From positions 7,874,001 through 7,938,000 of the forward strand of contig NZ_CP086322.1 of assembly GCF_023277745.1 (NCBI RefSeq): a stretch of DNA of 64,000 bases, read 5' to 3'. This document shows positions 44,689-54,946 of this stretch, piece after piece (position 1 is the first letter of the stretch; each line of letters starts with the position of its first letter). This DNA is from Streptomyces halobius. GTDB taxonomy: Bacteria > Actinomycetota > Actinomycetes > Streptomycetales > Streptomycetaceae. The position numbers were made by a program, and so were the translations under genes. The notes under the pieces were generated by a model. That model saw nothing but the letters and a program-made list of their open reading frames with translations. It did not search any database and was not told where the DNA came from.

Positions 44689-45492
44689 GTGTCCGGCAGG
44701 GTCTGGTTCATCACCGGGACGTCCCGCGGGTTCGGCAGGATCTGGGCGCGGGCCGCGCTTGCGCGGGGCGACCGCGTCGCCGCCACCGCCCGGGACGTCG
44801 CGAGCCTGGCGGACCTCGTCACCGAGTTCGGCGACGCGGTGCTGCCGGTGCGACTCGACGTCGCCGACAAGCATCAGGTGACCAAGGCGGTCGCCACAGC
44901 ACGGGAGGCGTTCGGCCGCATCGACGTGGTCGTGAACAACGCGGGCTACGGGCTGTTCGGGCCGGTCGAGGACGTCACCGAGGAGCAGGCCAGGGCCCAG
45001 CTGGACACGAACTTCTTCGGCACGCTCTGGGTCACGCAGGCGGTGCTGCCCGTCCTGCGGGAGCAGGGCAGCGGCCACCTGCTTCAGGTGTCGAGTATCG
45101 CCGGCATTGCCTCCTGGCCGATGCTGGGCCTCTACCACGCCTCCAAGTGGGCGGTCGAGGGCCTGACGGACGCCCTCGCGCAGGAGGTGGCGCCCTTCGG
45201 GATCCATGTGACGCTGCTGGAACCCGGCCCGTACCGCACCGATTGGCGCGGCAGTTCGGCCGTGTGGGCAAAGGCCGCACCGCCCTACGCCGAGCGCGCC
45301 CACGCCCCGTCGGCCCCCGGCGACCCGGAGGCCACCGCCGGCCCGCTGATGGAGCTGGTCGACGCCGAACGGCCCCCGCTGCGTGCCTTCCTCGGCGCCT
45401 CGGCCCTGGAGACCGCCCGCGCCGTGTACGAGGACCGGCTGCACACCTGGGAGCTGTGGGACCCCGTTGCCAAGGCCGCCCAGGGCAACTGA
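44689..45492 (+). CDS. Short-chain dehydrogenase/reductase
   Basis: A classical SDR of 267 residues: VWFITGTSRGFGRIWA (TGxxxGxG), LDVADKHQV, VVNNAGYGLFGPVE, QVSSIAGIASW and catalytic YHASKWAVEGL (Tyr, Lys). The loop EPGPYRTDWRGSS and a longer C-terminal section resemble the subfamily that reduces small ketones. GTG is preceded by AAAGGAGAG. First gene of the plus-strand phenazine run, so a tailoring ketone/alcohol step is likely. Confidence 0.9.
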   Translation: MSGRVWFITGTSRGFGRIWARAALARGDRVAATARDVASLADLVTEFGDAVLPVRLDVADKHQVTKAVATAREAFGRIDVVVNNAGYGLFGPVEDVTEEQARAQLDTNFFGTLWVTQAVLPVLREQGSGHLLQVSSIAGIASWPMLGLYHASKWAVEGLTDALAQEVAPFGIHVTLLEPGPYRTDWRGSSAVWAKAAPPYAERAHAPSAPGDPEATAGPLMELVDAERPPLRAFLGASALETARAVYEDRLHTWELWDPVAKAAQGN

Positions 45493-45546
45493 CCGCCGCA
45501 GACCGCCCGTGATCCGGGCGCAAGGCCCTGTCGAGAGGAACCCGCC

Positions 45547-46804
45547 ATGCTGACCACCGACACGCTGCCCAGTGCAGCCACACCACCGCCCCCGCCGCGG
45601 TCCGCCGAGCAGTCCGCGCCCCCGGCCGCCCCGCTGCCGGAGGGCGAACTCCTCGCCCGGGCCGAGGCATTGGTCCCGACGCTCTGGGAGGACGCGGACG
45701 AGACCGACCGCGGGCGGCGGCTGACCGACCACGGCATCGACGCCATCACCGGACAGGGTCTGATGCGCCTGCTGACCCCGCCCCGGCTCGGCGGCCACGG
45801 CACCGGAGTCCGCACGCTCCTTGACGTGGCGACCACGCTCGGCCGCGGCTGCCCGAGCGCGGCCTGGGTCACGGGCGTGCTCAACGTGGGCAACTTCGTC
45901 GCCTCGCTCTTCCCCGAAGCCGCCCAGGACGACGTGTGGGGGGGACGATCCCGACGCCCGTACCGCCCAGGTCCTTGGGATGCCCGCGAAGGGCGTCGAG
46001 CCCTGCGCGGACGGCGTCGTCGTCACCGGCCAGTGGGCCTACATGTCCGGCTCGCTGCACGCCGAATGGGTCGGAGTGCTGCTGGCCCGCGGGCCCGAGG
46101 ACGGCGCGCCCGGGGTGCACTTCGCCCTGCTGCCGCGCCAGGAGCTGGGGCTGGAGGACACCTGGCACTTCGCCGGCATGCGCGGCACCGGCAGCAACAC
46201 CGTCACCGCCGACCGGGTGTTCGTGCCCCGGCACCGGCTGCGGCCCTACCTGCCGGTGCTGAACGGCGAGCTGACGCCCGAGGACGCGGCCACCCCGTAC
46301 CGGAACAGCCTCACCGGGATCTTCTCGCTCGGCCTCCTCGGCTCCCTCATCGGGGCTGCCGATGCGGCCCTGGAATACGTACGCGGGAAGGTGCCCACGC
46401 GCCCCGCGGCCGGCTCCACCTATCCCAGCCAGGCCGAATCCCCGACCACCCGGCTCCACCTGGCCGAGGCCGCCACCAAGATCGACTCGGCGAGGATGCA
46501 CGCGCAGCGGCTCGCCGACACCGTCGATGCCTGCGCCTCACAGGGCCGCACCGCCGACACGCTCATCCGGGCCCGGGCCCGGATGGAGTCCACGCACGTG
46601 GCCGAGCTGTGCCGGGAAGCGGTCGACCTGCTGCTCACCACGTACGGCTCCTCCGCCTTCCACGAGGCGAATCCGCTGCAACGCATCTGGCGGGACGTTC
46701 ACGTCGGCAGCCGGCACGCCGGATTCGGCATGGGCATCCCGCAGCAGGTGTACGGCCACGCGCTGGTCGGCAAGGACCCGCGCGAGATCAGCCTCCTGGT
46801 CTGA
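45547..46804 (+). pseudogene. Acyl-CoA-dehydrogenase-like flavin monooxygenase, frameshifted
   Basis: The two parts together give about 419 residues of the group that includes class D two-component monooxygenases such as DszC or ActVA-type hydroxylases: MRLLTPPRLGGHGTGVRTLL, CPSAAWVTGVLNVGNFVAS, then GQWAYMSGSLHAEWVGVLL, FAGMRGTGSNTVTADRVFVP and a helical C-terminus. The frame breaks in a run of seven G at 45938-45944; with six G the protein reads DDVWGDDPDARTAQ. It would hydroxylate the phenazine core using FMNH2 from the flavin reductase nearby. The break may be real or a sequencing error. Confidence 0.8.
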
Positions 46805-46911
46805 GCCGCGCCGCGCGCCCGGTGCGCACCCGCCCGCGCCCCGCGCACGAACCCGCATCACCGCCACGCACCTGCTCACGTTCGCAACCCACCGACAGCG
46901 GAAGGACACGC

Positions 46912-47415
46912 ATGTCTGCCAGCCACGCCACCACCGCCCGCCCGGGCGATGTGCCCACCGACCCGGACGCACTGCGTGCGCACAACCGCGCCATCGTCGA
47001 CCAGTACATGAACACGCGCGGGCAGGACCGGCTCCGCCGCCACCTGCTCTTCACCGAGGACGGCGTCGGCGGGCTGTGGACCACGGACACCTGCGAGCCG
47101 ATCACCATCAACGGCCGGGACCGGCTCGGCGAGCACGCCGTCTGGTCGCTCAAGTGCTTTCCGGACTGGGCCTGGATCAACATCGAGATCTTCGACACCC
47201 AGGACCCGAACCGCTTCTGGGTCGAGTGCGACGGCGAGGGCACGATCCGCTTCGACGGCTATCCGGAAGGTCACTACCGCAACCACTTCCTCCATTCGTT
47301 CACCTTCGAGGGCGGAAAGATCAAGATCCAGCGCGAGTTCATGAACGTCTGCGCACAGTTCCGCGCCCTGGGCATCGAGGTTCCCGTCGTGAAACGGGCC
47401 GGCATTCCCACCTGA
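46912..47415 (+). CDS. phzB: Phenazine biosynthesis protein PhzB (PhzA/B family)
   Basis: This 168-residue SnoaL/NTF2-fold protein has motifs LRAHNRAIVDQYMNTRGQDR, HLLFTEDGVGGLWTTDTCEP, KCFPDWAWINIEIFDTQDPN and FHSFTFEGGKIKIQREFMN-type end (here HSFTFEGGKIKIQREFMN). PhzB-type proteins bring together two aminoketone intermediates and promote their condensation to the tricyclic phenazine precursor. As in other Streptomyces clusters there is a single copy, without the PhzA duplicate of pseudomonads. Confidence 0.95.
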   Translation: MSASHATTARPGDVPTDPDALRAHNRAIVDQYMNTRGQDRLRRHLLFTEDGVGGLWTTDTCEPITINGRDRLGEHAVWSLKCFPDWAWINIEIFDTQDPNRFWVECDGEGTIRFDGYPEGHYRNHFLHSFTFEGGKIKIQREFMNVCAQFRALGIEVPVVKRAGIPT

Positions 47416-47553
47416 CGCACCGCACCGACGGCGGGGCCCGGGCCCGCTTCCCCTCGCCGGGCCCGCCGCTGCCCACGGCCCCGCCCCCCGTCCTGCCCCC
47501 TGCACGGCGCTCGCACCGCCCTGTCCTCGCCCTGCACGCGAAGGAGTCGTCCG

Positions 47554-48180
47554 ATGACGGCCGGCCTGCCGACCATCCCGTCCTATCCGCTCCCGGCGCA
47601 GGAGACGCTGCCCGGCAACACCGCCCGCTGGCGCCCGTCCGCGGACCGGGCCGTGCTCCTGGTCCACGACATGCAGCGGTACTTCCTCGCCGCCTTCCCC
47701 GACCCCCTCCGCTCCGAGCTGGTGCACAATGCCGCGCAGCTGCGCAAGCGTGCCGCGGCCGCCGAAGTGCCCGTCGCCTACACCGCCCAGCCCGGCGGCA
47801 TGGACGCCCAACAGCGCGGCCTGCTCCGGGACTTCTGGGGGCCCGGCATGCGCACCGACCCGGAGGACCGGGACGTGGTCCCCGAACTGGCGCCCGAGCA
47901 GGGCGACTGGGAGTTCACCAAGCTCCGCTACAGCGCCTTCTTCCGCTCCGGCCTGCTGGCGCGGATGCGGCAGGCGGGACGCGACCAGCTGGTGCTGTGC
48001 GGCGTGTACGCGCACGTCGGCGTCCTCGCCACCGCCCTGGAGGCCTACCAGCACGACATTCAGCCCTTCCTCGCCGCCGACGCGCTCGGTGACTTCACCG
48101 AGGCCGACCACCGCCTCGCCCTCGACTACGCGGCCCGCCGCTGCGGGGTCGTCCTCCCGTCCGCGGAGGTGTTCGCATGA
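47554..48180 (+). CDS. phzD: 2-amino-2-desoxyisochorismate hydrolase PhzD
   Basis: This 208-residue isochorismatase-superfamily enzyme has the catalytic Asp in [12 protein letters not shown] and the Lys in [11 protein letters not shown]. The place of the usual nucleophilic Cys is Val ([10 protein letters not shown]), as in known PhzD, which hydrolyses the vinyl ether by acid catalysis without a covalent step. It yields trans-2,3-dihydro-3-hydroxyanthranilate. AAGGAG precedes the ATG; it overlaps phzE by ATGA. Confidence 0.96.
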   Translation: MTAGLPTIPSYPLPAQETLPGNTARWRPSADRAVLLVHDMQRYFLAAFPDPLRSELVHNAAQLRKRAAAAEVPVAYTAQPGGMDAQQRGLLRDFWGPGMRTDPEDRDVVPELAPEQGDWEFTKLRYSAFFRSGLLARMRQAGRDQLVLCGVYAHVGVLATALEAYQHDIQPFLAADALGDFTEADHRLALDYAARRCGVVLPSAEVFA

Positions 48181-50096
48181 GCCCGCAGCCGCTCACGCCG
48201 GCGGGCCCGGACACCGACCTCCTCGACCGCATCCTCGCCGCCACCGGCCCGCAGTCCGGCAACGCACCCGCGTTCGCGCTGCTGCACCGCCCCGACAGCG
48301 GCCCGCGCGGCACCGTCGACGTGCTCACCGGCACCGTGACTTTCCCCGCCGTGCTCGCCGACGTCCCGCTCGGCACGGACCGGCCGGCCGCTGCCCCGGC
48401 CCACGACGTACTCGTCCTCATGCCCTACCGGCAGCTCGCCGAACGAGGCTTCGCCGCTCCCGACGACGGCGCCCCGCTGATCGCCATGGCCGCCGAGGAA
48501 CAGGCCGTGCTGCCACTGGCCGACGTGCTCGAGCGCATCCCCGAAACCCCGGTGGCCCTCACTGGCGGCGGCTTCGACACCGACGACGAGACCTACGCGG
48601 ACACCGTCCGCCGGGTCGTGGCCGACGAGATCGGTACCGGGGCCGGCTCCAACTTCGTCGTCCGGCGCAGCTACGAGGCAGCCGTCGACGGCTGCCCGCC
48701 GCGCGCCGCGCTCACCCTCTTCCGGCGGCTCCTTGAGCGGGAGGAGGGCGCCTACTGGACGTTCGTGATCTGCACCGGGGAGCGCACCTTCGTCGGGGCC
48801 ACCCCGGAGCGCCATGTGTCGCTCGGCGGCGGCACGGCCGTGATGAACCCCATCAGCGGCACCTACCGCTATCCGCCGACCGGACCCACACTGCGCGGCG
48901 TCACCGACTTCCTCGCCGACGGCAAGGAGGCCGACGAGTTGTACATGGTCGTCGACGAGGAACTGAAGATGATGGGCCGGATCTGCCCCTCCGGCGGCAG
49001 GGTCGTCGGCCCGTACCTGAAGGAGATGGCCCGACTCGCCCACACCGAGTACTTCATCGAGGGCCGCACCGACCGTGACGTGCGGGACATCCTGCGCGAG
49101 ACGATGTTCGCGCCGACCGTCACCGGCAGCCCGCTGGAGAGCGCGGCCCGGGTGATCAGCCGGTACGAGCCGCAGGGCCGGGGCTACTACAGCGGGGTCG
49201 CCGCCCTCATCGGCCGCGACGCCAACGGCGAACGCTCCCTCGACTCCGCCCTGCTGATCCGTACTGCGGACATCGCGGCCGACGGGCGGATGCGGATCGG
49301 GGTGGGCGCCACCCTGGTGCGGCACTCCGACCCCGAGTCCGAGGTCGCCGAGACCAAGGCCAAGGCCGCGGGGCTGCTCAGCGCCTTCGAGCAGGGCGGG
49401 AACGCCCGCTTCAGCACGCACCCCGAGGTACTGGCGGCGCTGCACGCCCGCAACACCCGCATCGCCGACTTCTGGCTGCGCGACTCCGGCCGCACCTTCC
49501 CCGAGGTGGGCTGTCTGACCGGCCTGAACACCCTGGTCGTGGACGCCGAGGACACCTTCACGGCCATGATCGGCCAGCAGCTGTCCGCGCTGGGCCTGGA
49601 CGTGACCGTCCGCCGCTTCGACGAGCCGTACGACGTCGCGGCACACGACCTTGTCGTCCTGGGCCCCGGGCCCGGCGACCCCTGCGACGGGGACGATCCG
49701 CGCATCGCCCAGCTGCGCACGGCGGTGGACCGGCTGCTCGCCGAGCGGCGGCCCTTCCTCGCCGTGTGCCTCAGCCACCAGGTGCTCAGCCGGCGGCTCG
49801 GCCTTGAGCTGGAGCGCAGACAGGTCCCCAACCAGGGGGTGCAGCTGGAGATCGACCTCTACGGCAGCCGCGAACGCGTCGGCTTCTACAACACCTTTGC
49901 CGCCCACAGCAGCGAGGAGAAGCTGGAGGCGGACGGGATCGGTCTGGTCGAGGTCAGCCGGGACCCGGACACCCACGAGGTGCACGGGTTGCGCGGCCCG
50001 CACTTCGCCGGCATGCAGTTCCACGCCGAATCGGTGCTCACCATCGACGGCCCGCGCATCGCGGCCGAGGTGATCCGCCGGGTGGTGGGCCGATGA
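48177..50096 (+). CDS. phzE: 2-amino-2-desoxyisochorismate synthase PhzE
   Basis: A 639-residue fusion of an anthranilate-synthase-I-like chorismate domain (to about residue 400: [49 protein letters not shown]) with a class I glutamine amidotransferase (from about 440; GPGPGDP oxyanion strand, [13 protein letters not shown] with the Cys nucleophile, [11 protein letters not shown]is). It converts chorismate and glutamine to ADIC, the committed step of phenazine synthesis. It overlaps the neighbours on both sides by 4 bp. Confidence 0.97.
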   Translation: MSPQPLTPAGPDTDLLDRILAATGPQSGNAPAFALLHRPDSGPRGTVDVLTGTVTFPAVLADVPLGTDRPAAAPAHDVLVLMPYRQLAERGFAAPDDGAPLIAMAAEEQAVLPLADVLERIPETPVALTGGGFDTDDETYADTVRRVVADEIGTGAGSNFVVRRSYEAAVDGCPPRAALTLFRRLLEREEGAYWTFVICTGERTFVGATPERHVSLGGGTAVMNPISGTYRYPPTGPTLRGVTDFLADGKEADELYMVVDEELKMMGRICPSGGRVVGPYLKEMARLAHTEYFIEGRTDRDVRDILRETMFAPTVTGSPLESAARVISRYEPQGRGYYSGVAALIGRDANGERSLDSALLIRTADIAADGRMRIGVGATLVRHSDPESEVAETKAKAAGLLSAFEQGGNARFSTHPEVLAALHARNTRIADFWLRDSGRTFPEVGCLTGLNTLVVDAEDTFTAMIGQQLSALGLDVTVRRFDEPYDVAAHDLVVLGPGPGDPCDGDDPRIAQLRTAVDRLLAERRPFLAVCLSHQVLSRRLGLELERRQVPNQGVQLEIDLYGSRERVGFYNTFAAHSSEEKLEADGIGLVEVSRDPDTHEVHGLRGPHFAGMQFHAESVLTIDGPRIAAEVIRRVVGR

Positions 50097-50524
50097 GAGC
50101 CGACATCGCCTGGTGGGATCTGGACGGCACGGCGCAGACCGTCGACTCGCTCACCGCGCACCTGCGCGGCGGCGCGGCGGCGGCCTGGGACCGGGTGCCC
50201 GGTCTGCTCGGCAAGGTCTGGATCGCCGACCGGCGCACGAACCGGTGGGGCGCGGTGATGCTCTGGGCGGACCGGCGCCCGGCCCTCGCGGAGCTGCCTG
50301 CGAACCACGCGGCCCGGCTGCTCGGCGGCCCGCCCACGCACCGCGACGGCTTCGACATCGAGGCGGTGGCTGGCGGTGCCCTCGCCCCGGCCCGCGTCGC
50401 CCCGGCCGCGGGCGGTACGCCGGTCGAGCCGTCCGCCTCGACCGTGGCGCCCCCGCCGCTTCCGGACGCCGGGCCCGCCCCTGCGCACCGTCCTCCGTAT
50501 CCAGGGAGCCCCCGTCATGCATGA
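50093..50524 (+). CDS. YdhR/ABM-like small protein within the phz operon
   Basis: The 143-residue product begins with ADIAWWDLDGTAQTVDSLTAH, then GKVWIADRRTNRWGAVMLWADR and PPTHRDGFDIEAVAG. The pattern is like the dimeric alpha+beta barrel YdhR/antibiotic-monooxygenase group, with about 95 structured residues and a Pro/Ala-rich tail of 45. ATG overlaps the phzE stop, and its own stop lies 8 bp inside phzF, so it is clearly part of the operon. The role is not known to me; it might assist oxidation or ring formation. Confidence 0.6.
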   Translation: MRADIAWWDLDGTAQTVDSLTAHLRGGAAAAWDRVPGLLGKVWIADRRTNRWGAVMLWADRRPALAELPANHAARLLGGPPTHRDGFDIEAVAGGALAPARVAPAAGGTPVEPSASTVAPPPLPDAGPAPAHRPPYPGSPRHA

Positions 50525-51356
50525 CTACCTCGTCGTGGACGCCTTCACGCGCACCCCGCTCAAGGGCAATCCCGTCGCCGTCTTCCTCGAGAGCGCGGAC
50601 CTGAGCGCCGAGGTGATGCAGGCGGTCGCGCGGGAGATGAACCTCTCCGAGACCACCTTCGTCCTGCCGCCCGAGGGCGAGGCCGACGCACGCGTCCGGA
50701 TCTTCACGCCGGTGAACGAACTCCCGTTTGCCGGACACCCGTTGCTCGGTACCGCCGTCGCGCTCGGCCTGGTCCGCAAGGCGGACCGGCTGCGGCTGGA
50801 GACGGCCATGGGCACGGTCCCCTTCGAGCTGTCCCCGGAGGCGAGTGACGGTTCCGTGCTGGCCTGGATGCGGCAGCCGGTGCCCGAGTGGCGGCCGTAC
50901 GAGCACGCGACGGAACTCCTGTCGGCGCTCGGCGTGGCGGAGTCCACTGCCCCCGTGGAGATCTACCGGAACGGCCCCCGGCACGTGTTCGTCGGCCTGG
51001 AGAGCGTCGACGCCCTGTCGGCGCTCCGCCCCGACCACCGCGCTCTGTCCGCCTTCCCCGACATGGCGGCCAACTGCTTCGCCGGGCAGGGAACCGCCTG
51101 GCGCAGCCGGATGTTCTCGCCGGCGTACGGCGTCGTCGAGGACGCGGCGACGGGCTCGGCGGCGGGTCCGCTCGCCGTCCATCTGGCACGGCACGGGCTC
51201 GCGCCCTGGGGCCGGGAGACCGGCATCCTGCAGGGCGTCGAGATGGGCCGGACCTCGCTGATGCGCGCGCTCGCCGAGGGACGGGGCGAGCGGGTCGCGT
51301 CGGTGCGGGTCGGCGGGCACGGGGTGCTCGTGGCGGACGGAGTGCTGCATGTCTGA
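50517..51356 (+). CDS. phzF: Isomerase PhzF
   Basis: This 279-residue protein has the diaminopimelate-epimerase fold. The known catalytic set is in register: E45 (MNLSETTFV), H74 ([10 protein letters not shown]) and D209 ([12 protein letters not shown]). It isomerises 2,3-dihydro-3-hydroxyanthranilate to the aminoketone that self-condenses. The ATG lies after GGGAG and inside the end of the preceding gene. It overlaps phzG by 8 bp. Confidence 0.97.
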   Translation: MHDYLVVDAFTRTPLKGNPVAVFLESADLSAEVMQAVAREMNLSETTFVLPPEGEADARVRIFTPVNELPFAGHPLLGTAVALGLVRKADRLRLETAMGTVPFELSPEASDGSVLAWMRQPVPEWRPYEHATELLSALGVAESTAPVEIYRNGPRHVFVGLESVDALSALRPDHRALSAFPDMAANCFAGQGTAWRSRMFSPAYGVVEDAATGSAAGPLAVHLARHGLAPWGRETGILQGVEMGRTSLMRALAEGRGERVASVRVGGHGVLVADGVLHV

Positions 51357-52041
51357 CCTGACCGGCTTCCAGCCCGCCCCGCCCGCAGGGCGGGACCAGC
51401 TGGGTGACGCCGCCCGGTTCGAGTCGCTGACCGGCGAGGAGCACCTCGCCTTCCCCGAGTACGAGGAGCCGCCGCCGGAGCCGCTCGGCCTGGCCGCGCG
51501 CTGGCTCGAGGCGGCCACGGCCCGCGGGGTGCGGGAGCCGCGCTCGCTCGCCCTGGCCACCGCGGACGCCGACGGCCGCCCCTCCAACCGGATCGTCACG
51601 GTCGGCCGACTCGACGCCCGTGGACTGGCGTTCACCACCCACAGCACCAGCAGGAAAGGCCGCGAGCTGGCCATGAACGGCTGGGCCTCCGGCGTGCTGT
51701 ACTGGCGCGAGACCTCACAGCAGCTCGTTCTCTCCGGCCCGGTACGGAAGGTGACCCCCGCCGAGTGCGACGCGCTGTGGCAGGCGCGGCCGGTGCCGCT
51801 GCACTCCATGACGGCCGCATCCCGGCAGAGCGAACCACTGCCGGAGGTGTCGGCCCTGCGCGAGCGGGCCCGCGCACTGGGAGTCCCCGGTCTGCCGCTG
51901 CCCCGTCCGGACCGCTTCGCCGGCTACCTCCTTGAGCCCGCGGAGGTGGAGTTCTGGCTGGCACGCCCGGACCGGCTGCACTGCCGTCTGCACTACGTCC
52001 GCGACGGCGCCCGCTGGCATGTCGGCCGGCTCCAGCCCTGA
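51349..52041 (+). CDS. phzG: Flavin-dependent oxidase PhzG
   Basis: This 230-residue FMN protein is of the PNPOx family: EPRSLALATADADGRPSNRIVT, FTTHSTSRKGRELAMNG, SGVLYWRETSQQLVLSGPV, RPDRLHCRLHYVRDGARWHV. PhzG oxidises the tricyclic precursor toward dihydro-phenazine-1-carboxylate or -1,6-dicarboxylate. It completes the core set phzB-D-E-F-G; the mono- or dicarboxylic outcome cannot be read from the sequence. Confidence 0.95.
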   Translation: MSDLTGFQPAPPAGRDQLGDAARFESLTGEEHLAFPEYEEPPPEPLGLAARWLEAATARGVREPRSLALATADADGRPSNRIVTVGRLDARGLAFTTHSTSRKGRELAMNGWASGVLYWRETSQQLVLSGPVRKVTPAECDALWQARPVPLHSMTAASRQSEPLPEVSALRERARALGVPGLPLPRPDRFAGYLLEPAEVEFWLARPDRLHCRLHYVRDGARWHVGRLQP

Positions 52042-52060
52042 CCGACCAGGAGGAACAGCC

Positions 52061-52582
52061 GTGGAAGCAGCGGACTTCACCCGGGCGATGGCCCGGGTCC
52101 CAGGACCGGTGACGGTGGTGACCACCGTCGACGCCGCGGGCACCCGCAGCGGCTTCACCGCCAGTTCGTTCAGCTCCGTCTCGCTGGACCCGCCGCTGGT
52201 GCTGGTCTGCCTGGACCGGGCGGCGAGCACCCACGCGGCCTTCGCGGCGGCGGACCGCTTTCTCGTCAACGTGCTGGCGGAGGGTCAGGAGGCCATCGCG
52301 CTGCGCTTCGCCGCGTCCGGCATCGACCGCTTTGCCGCGGGGGACCTGAAGCCCTGCGAGGCCGGGCTGCCAGGGCTGCCGGACGCCTGCGCACGGGTGG
52401 CGTGCACGCTGCACGCCCTGGTCGAGGCGGGGGACCACAGCATCCTCGTCGGGCGGGTCGAGCAGGCCCACACCAGGGACCGGCCGCCGCTCGTCCACTG
52501 TGACCGCACCTTCTCCCGGCCGGTGCCGGTGGCCCGGCCCGATGAAGAACTCCTGAGCGCACTTCATCTCACCGAATGGTGA
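52061..52582 (+). CDS. NAD(P)H:flavin reductase
   Basis: This 173-residue protein belongs to the HpaC/flavin reductase-like split-barrel family, with MARVPGPVTVVTTVDAAGTR, GFTASSFSSVSLDPPLVLVCL and RFLVNVLAEGQEAIALRFA. Such enzymes supply free reduced FMN or FAD to a two-component oxygenase. The frameshifted ACAD-like oxygenase upstream is the natural partner. GTG with AGGAGG upstream, 20 bp after phzG. Confidence 0.92.
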   Translation: MEAADFTRAMARVPGPVTVVTTVDAAGTRSGFTASSFSSVSLDPPLVLVCLDRAASTHAAFAAADRFLVNVLAEGQEAIALRFAASGIDRFAAGDLKPCEAGLPGLPDACARVACTLHALVEAGDHSILVGRVEQAHTRDRPPLVHCDRTFSRPVPVARPDEELLSALHLTEW

Positions 52583-52622
52583 ATTCCTGGACTACACCGG
52601 TGACCACCGAGGAGTCAGCACC

Positions 52623-53231
52623 GTGCACACCGACGTCAGAATTTCCGTCATCTACTATTCCTTCACTGGAACCGTCGCCGAGATTGCCCGGGAAATGGCC
52701 GAGACCGCGGAGAAAGAAGGCGCCGAGGTCCGGCTGCGGAAGGTCCCCGACGCCGCTTCCGCGACCGGCAAGGCGGCCGCACCGGCCGGCGCCGCACCCG
52801 CAGGGGACACCGTGGAGGCGCCCGTGGCCTGCGTGGACGACCTGCTGTGGGCGGACGGCGTGCTGCTTGGCTCACCCACCCGATTCGGCAACATCGCAGG
52901 CCCGCTGAAATCTTTTCTCGATTCGCTCGGTGGAGCCTGGCGGAAACAGCAGCTGGCCGACAAGGTGTACAGCGGATTCACCGCGACGAGCAGTCTGCAC
53001 GGCGGCCAGGAATCCACGCTGCTGGCGCTTACGACGTCCTTCCACCATTTCGGTGGCGTCGTCGTCGCGCCCGGATACACCAGCCCGGAGAAATTCGCCG
53101 ACGGAAATCCGTACGGCACCGCGCACTGCGACGAGGGCCGGACCCGCCCGGTTGACGACACCACCCGGACCGCGGCCCGGATCCAGGCCGCCCGCGTCGT
53201 GCGCTTCGCACGCGCCGTCACCGCGGCCTGA
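52623..53231 (+). CDS. WrbA-type NAD(P)H:quinone oxidoreductase
   Basis: A 202-residue flavodoxin-fold protein with FMN loop YYSFTGTVAEIAREMAETAE at residues 10-29, ADGVLLGSPTRFGNIAGPLK and TATSSLHGGQESTLLAL. It catalyses two-electron quinone reduction. Phenazines redox-cycle, so it may keep the product or an ortho-quinone intermediate reduced, or protect the producer. GTG with GAGGAG upstream is chosen. Confidence 0.92.
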   Translation: MHTDVRISVIYYSFTGTVAEIAREMAETAEKEGAEVRLRKVPDAASATGKAAAPAGAAPAGDTVEAPVACVDDLLWADGVLLGSPTRFGNIAGPLKSFLDSLGGAWRKQQLADKVYSGFTATSSLHGGQESTLLALTTSFHHFGGVVVAPGYTSPEKFADGNPYGTAHCDEGRTRPVDDTTRTAARIQAARVVRFARAVTAA

Positions 53232-53290
53232 CCACCCCGGTGTCCGTACACCCGACCCACCCGCCCACGCATCACAGGAGGTGTTCCCGC

Positions 53291-54946
53291 ATGACAGCGC
53301 CGCTCGCTCCGCCACCCGCGGAGCACGACACACCCCAGGAGCGCCCCGGCCGGCCCGCCGTGCCGCAACAGTCCGCCGCCCGGCAGGTGTCCGCCCGGAC
53401 TCTGACCGATGCTTTCGCCGACAGCCTCGCCGCGAACGCTGACGGCAGCGCGATCACCGCCGACGGCGCATCCGTCAGCTACCGCGATCTCGACACCTGG
53501 GCCCGCGCCATCGCCAGGCTGCTCCGCTCGCACGGCATCGGCCGCGGCGACCGGGTGGCCCTGCGGATGCCGCCGGGCGCAACCGCCCTCGCGTCGATGC
53601 TCGGCATCCTGTGGGCCGGTGCCGCCTATGTGCCGCTGGACATCCGCAACCCGCCGTCCCGTAACCGCTTCATCCTTCAGGACGCCGGTGCCGCCGCCTT
53701 TCTCGGCGACCCGGACGGCTGCCGGCCCGGCGACGTGCCTGTGCTCGGCGAGGAGCGACTGCACGCCCTGCGGGACACCCCGGCCCCGCACCATCCCGAG
53801 CCGCTGACCTGCGCGGAGCTTGGCCCGCACGACACCGCGTACGTGATCTACACCTCCGGCACGACGGGGAAGCCGAAGGGCGTCCCCATCCACCACGGCG
53901 CAGTGACGGCGCTGCTGGCGGGCGCGGCCCAGAGGTTCGCGTTCACCACCGAGGACAGCTGGCTGCTGTTCCACTCCATCGCTTTCGACGTGTCCGTCTG
54001 GGAGATCTGGGGCGCCTTCGCGACCGGCGGCAGGCTCGTGGTGCTGCCGCACTGGACGGCGCGTTCCCCGCAGGGAGTGCTGCGGGTCGTCGAGGAGGAG
54101 CGGATCTCCGTCCTTGGCCAGACTCCGACCGCTTTCGGTACGTTCGCGGCCGCGGCGCTCGCCGCGGACGCCGCCCTGCTGGCCCTGCGCTACGTCGTCT
54201 TCGCGGGCGAGAAGCTGCTCCCGGGCACCCTGCGAGCCTGGGCCGGACGGTACGGCCTGGGACACCCGGCGCTGGTGAACATGTACGGGATCACCGAAAC
54301 CACCGTGCACTCCACCTACCACGAGCTGACCGCCGCCGACCTGGCCGGTGCCGACTCCGTCATCGGCCATCCGCTACCCGGCTTCACCCACCGGGTGCTC
54401 ACCGACGCCGGAGACGAGGCCGCGCCCGGCGAGCAGGGGCTGCTGTGGCTGGCTGGCCCGCAGGTCAGCAAGGGCTATCTGCACCGGCCGGACCTCAACG
54501 CCGAGCGCTTTCGGACCCTGGAGTCACCCAAGGACGGTCTGCTGCGCCGCTACTACTGCTCCGGCGATCTGGTCTCCCGCCGTCCCGACGGCGTTCTCGT
54601 CTACCACGGGCGCGAGGACCTCCAGGTCAAACTGCGCGGCCATCGCATCGAGCTGAGCGACATCGAGGCCGCTGTCCGGACCCACGAACAGGTCGTGGAC
54701 GCCGTGGTGTGGCTGCGCCGCTTCGGCCCCGGCGACGAGCGGCTGGTGTGCGCCTACGCCACCACCGGCGAGGGCGTACGGATACCGGCCAGAGAACTGC
54801 GCGAGCACGTCAAACGGCTACTGCCTTCCTACATGTGGCCCGCCGTCCACCAGCGGCTGCCCGATCTGCCGCGCACTGTCAACGGAAAGCTCGACCGGGA
54901 CGCGGTGTCCCGGCGCTTTGACGAGGAAAGGGAACATCGCTCATGA
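53291..54946 (+). CDS. Free-standing NRPS adenylation domain
   Basis: The 551-residue enzyme has a full set of A-domain core motifs: A3 YVIYTSGTTGKPKGVPI, A4 FDVSVWEIWGAF, A5 NMYGITETTVHSTY, A7 YYCSGDL, A8 REDLQVKLRGHRIELSDIEA, A10 LPRTVNGKLD. By eye the binding-pocket code is D-V-W-G-V-A-M-V-H-K, nearest to the threonine code DFWNIGMVHK but with smaller residues at several positions. It should load the coupled carrier protein downstream. It has no condensation or carrier domain of its own. GGAGG precedes the ATG. Confidence 0.9.
   Translation: MTAPLAPPPAEHDTPQERPGRPAVPQQSAARQVSARTLTDAFADSLAANADGSAITADGASVSYRDLDTWARAIARLLRSHGIGRGDRVALRMPPGATALASMLGILWAGAAYVPLDIRNPPSRNRFILQDAGAAAFLGDPDGCRPGDVPVLGEERLHALRDTPAPHHPEPLTCAELGPHDTAYVIYTSGTTGKPKGVPIHHGAVTALLAGAAQRFAFTTEDSWLLFHSIAFDVSVWEIWGAFATGGRLVVLPHWTARSPQGVLRVVEEERISVLGQTPTAFGTFAAAALAADAALLALRYVVFAGEKLLPGTLRAWAGRYGLGHPALVNMYGITETTVHSTYHELTAADLAGADSVIGHPLPGFTHRVLTDAGDEAAPGEQGLLWLAGPQVSKGYLHRPDLNAERFRTLESPKDGLLRRYYCSGDLVSRRPDGVLVYHGREDLQVKLRGHRIELSDIEAAVRTHEQVVDAVVWLRRFGPGDERLVCAYATTGEGVRIPARELREHVKRLLPSYMWPAVHQRLPDLPRTVNGKLDRDAVSRRFDEEREHRS

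Noticed and set aside
42318..44870. 850-codon minus-strand frame
   Set aside because: It mixes out-of-frame readings of the SDR, methyltransferase and IS110 genes; no conserved segment.
45547..47415. Single 622-codon reading frame from the monooxygenase start to the phzB stop
   Set aside because: It is an artefact of the G7 frameshift: only the first about 133 codons and the last 168 (phzB) make sense; the middle is out of frame.
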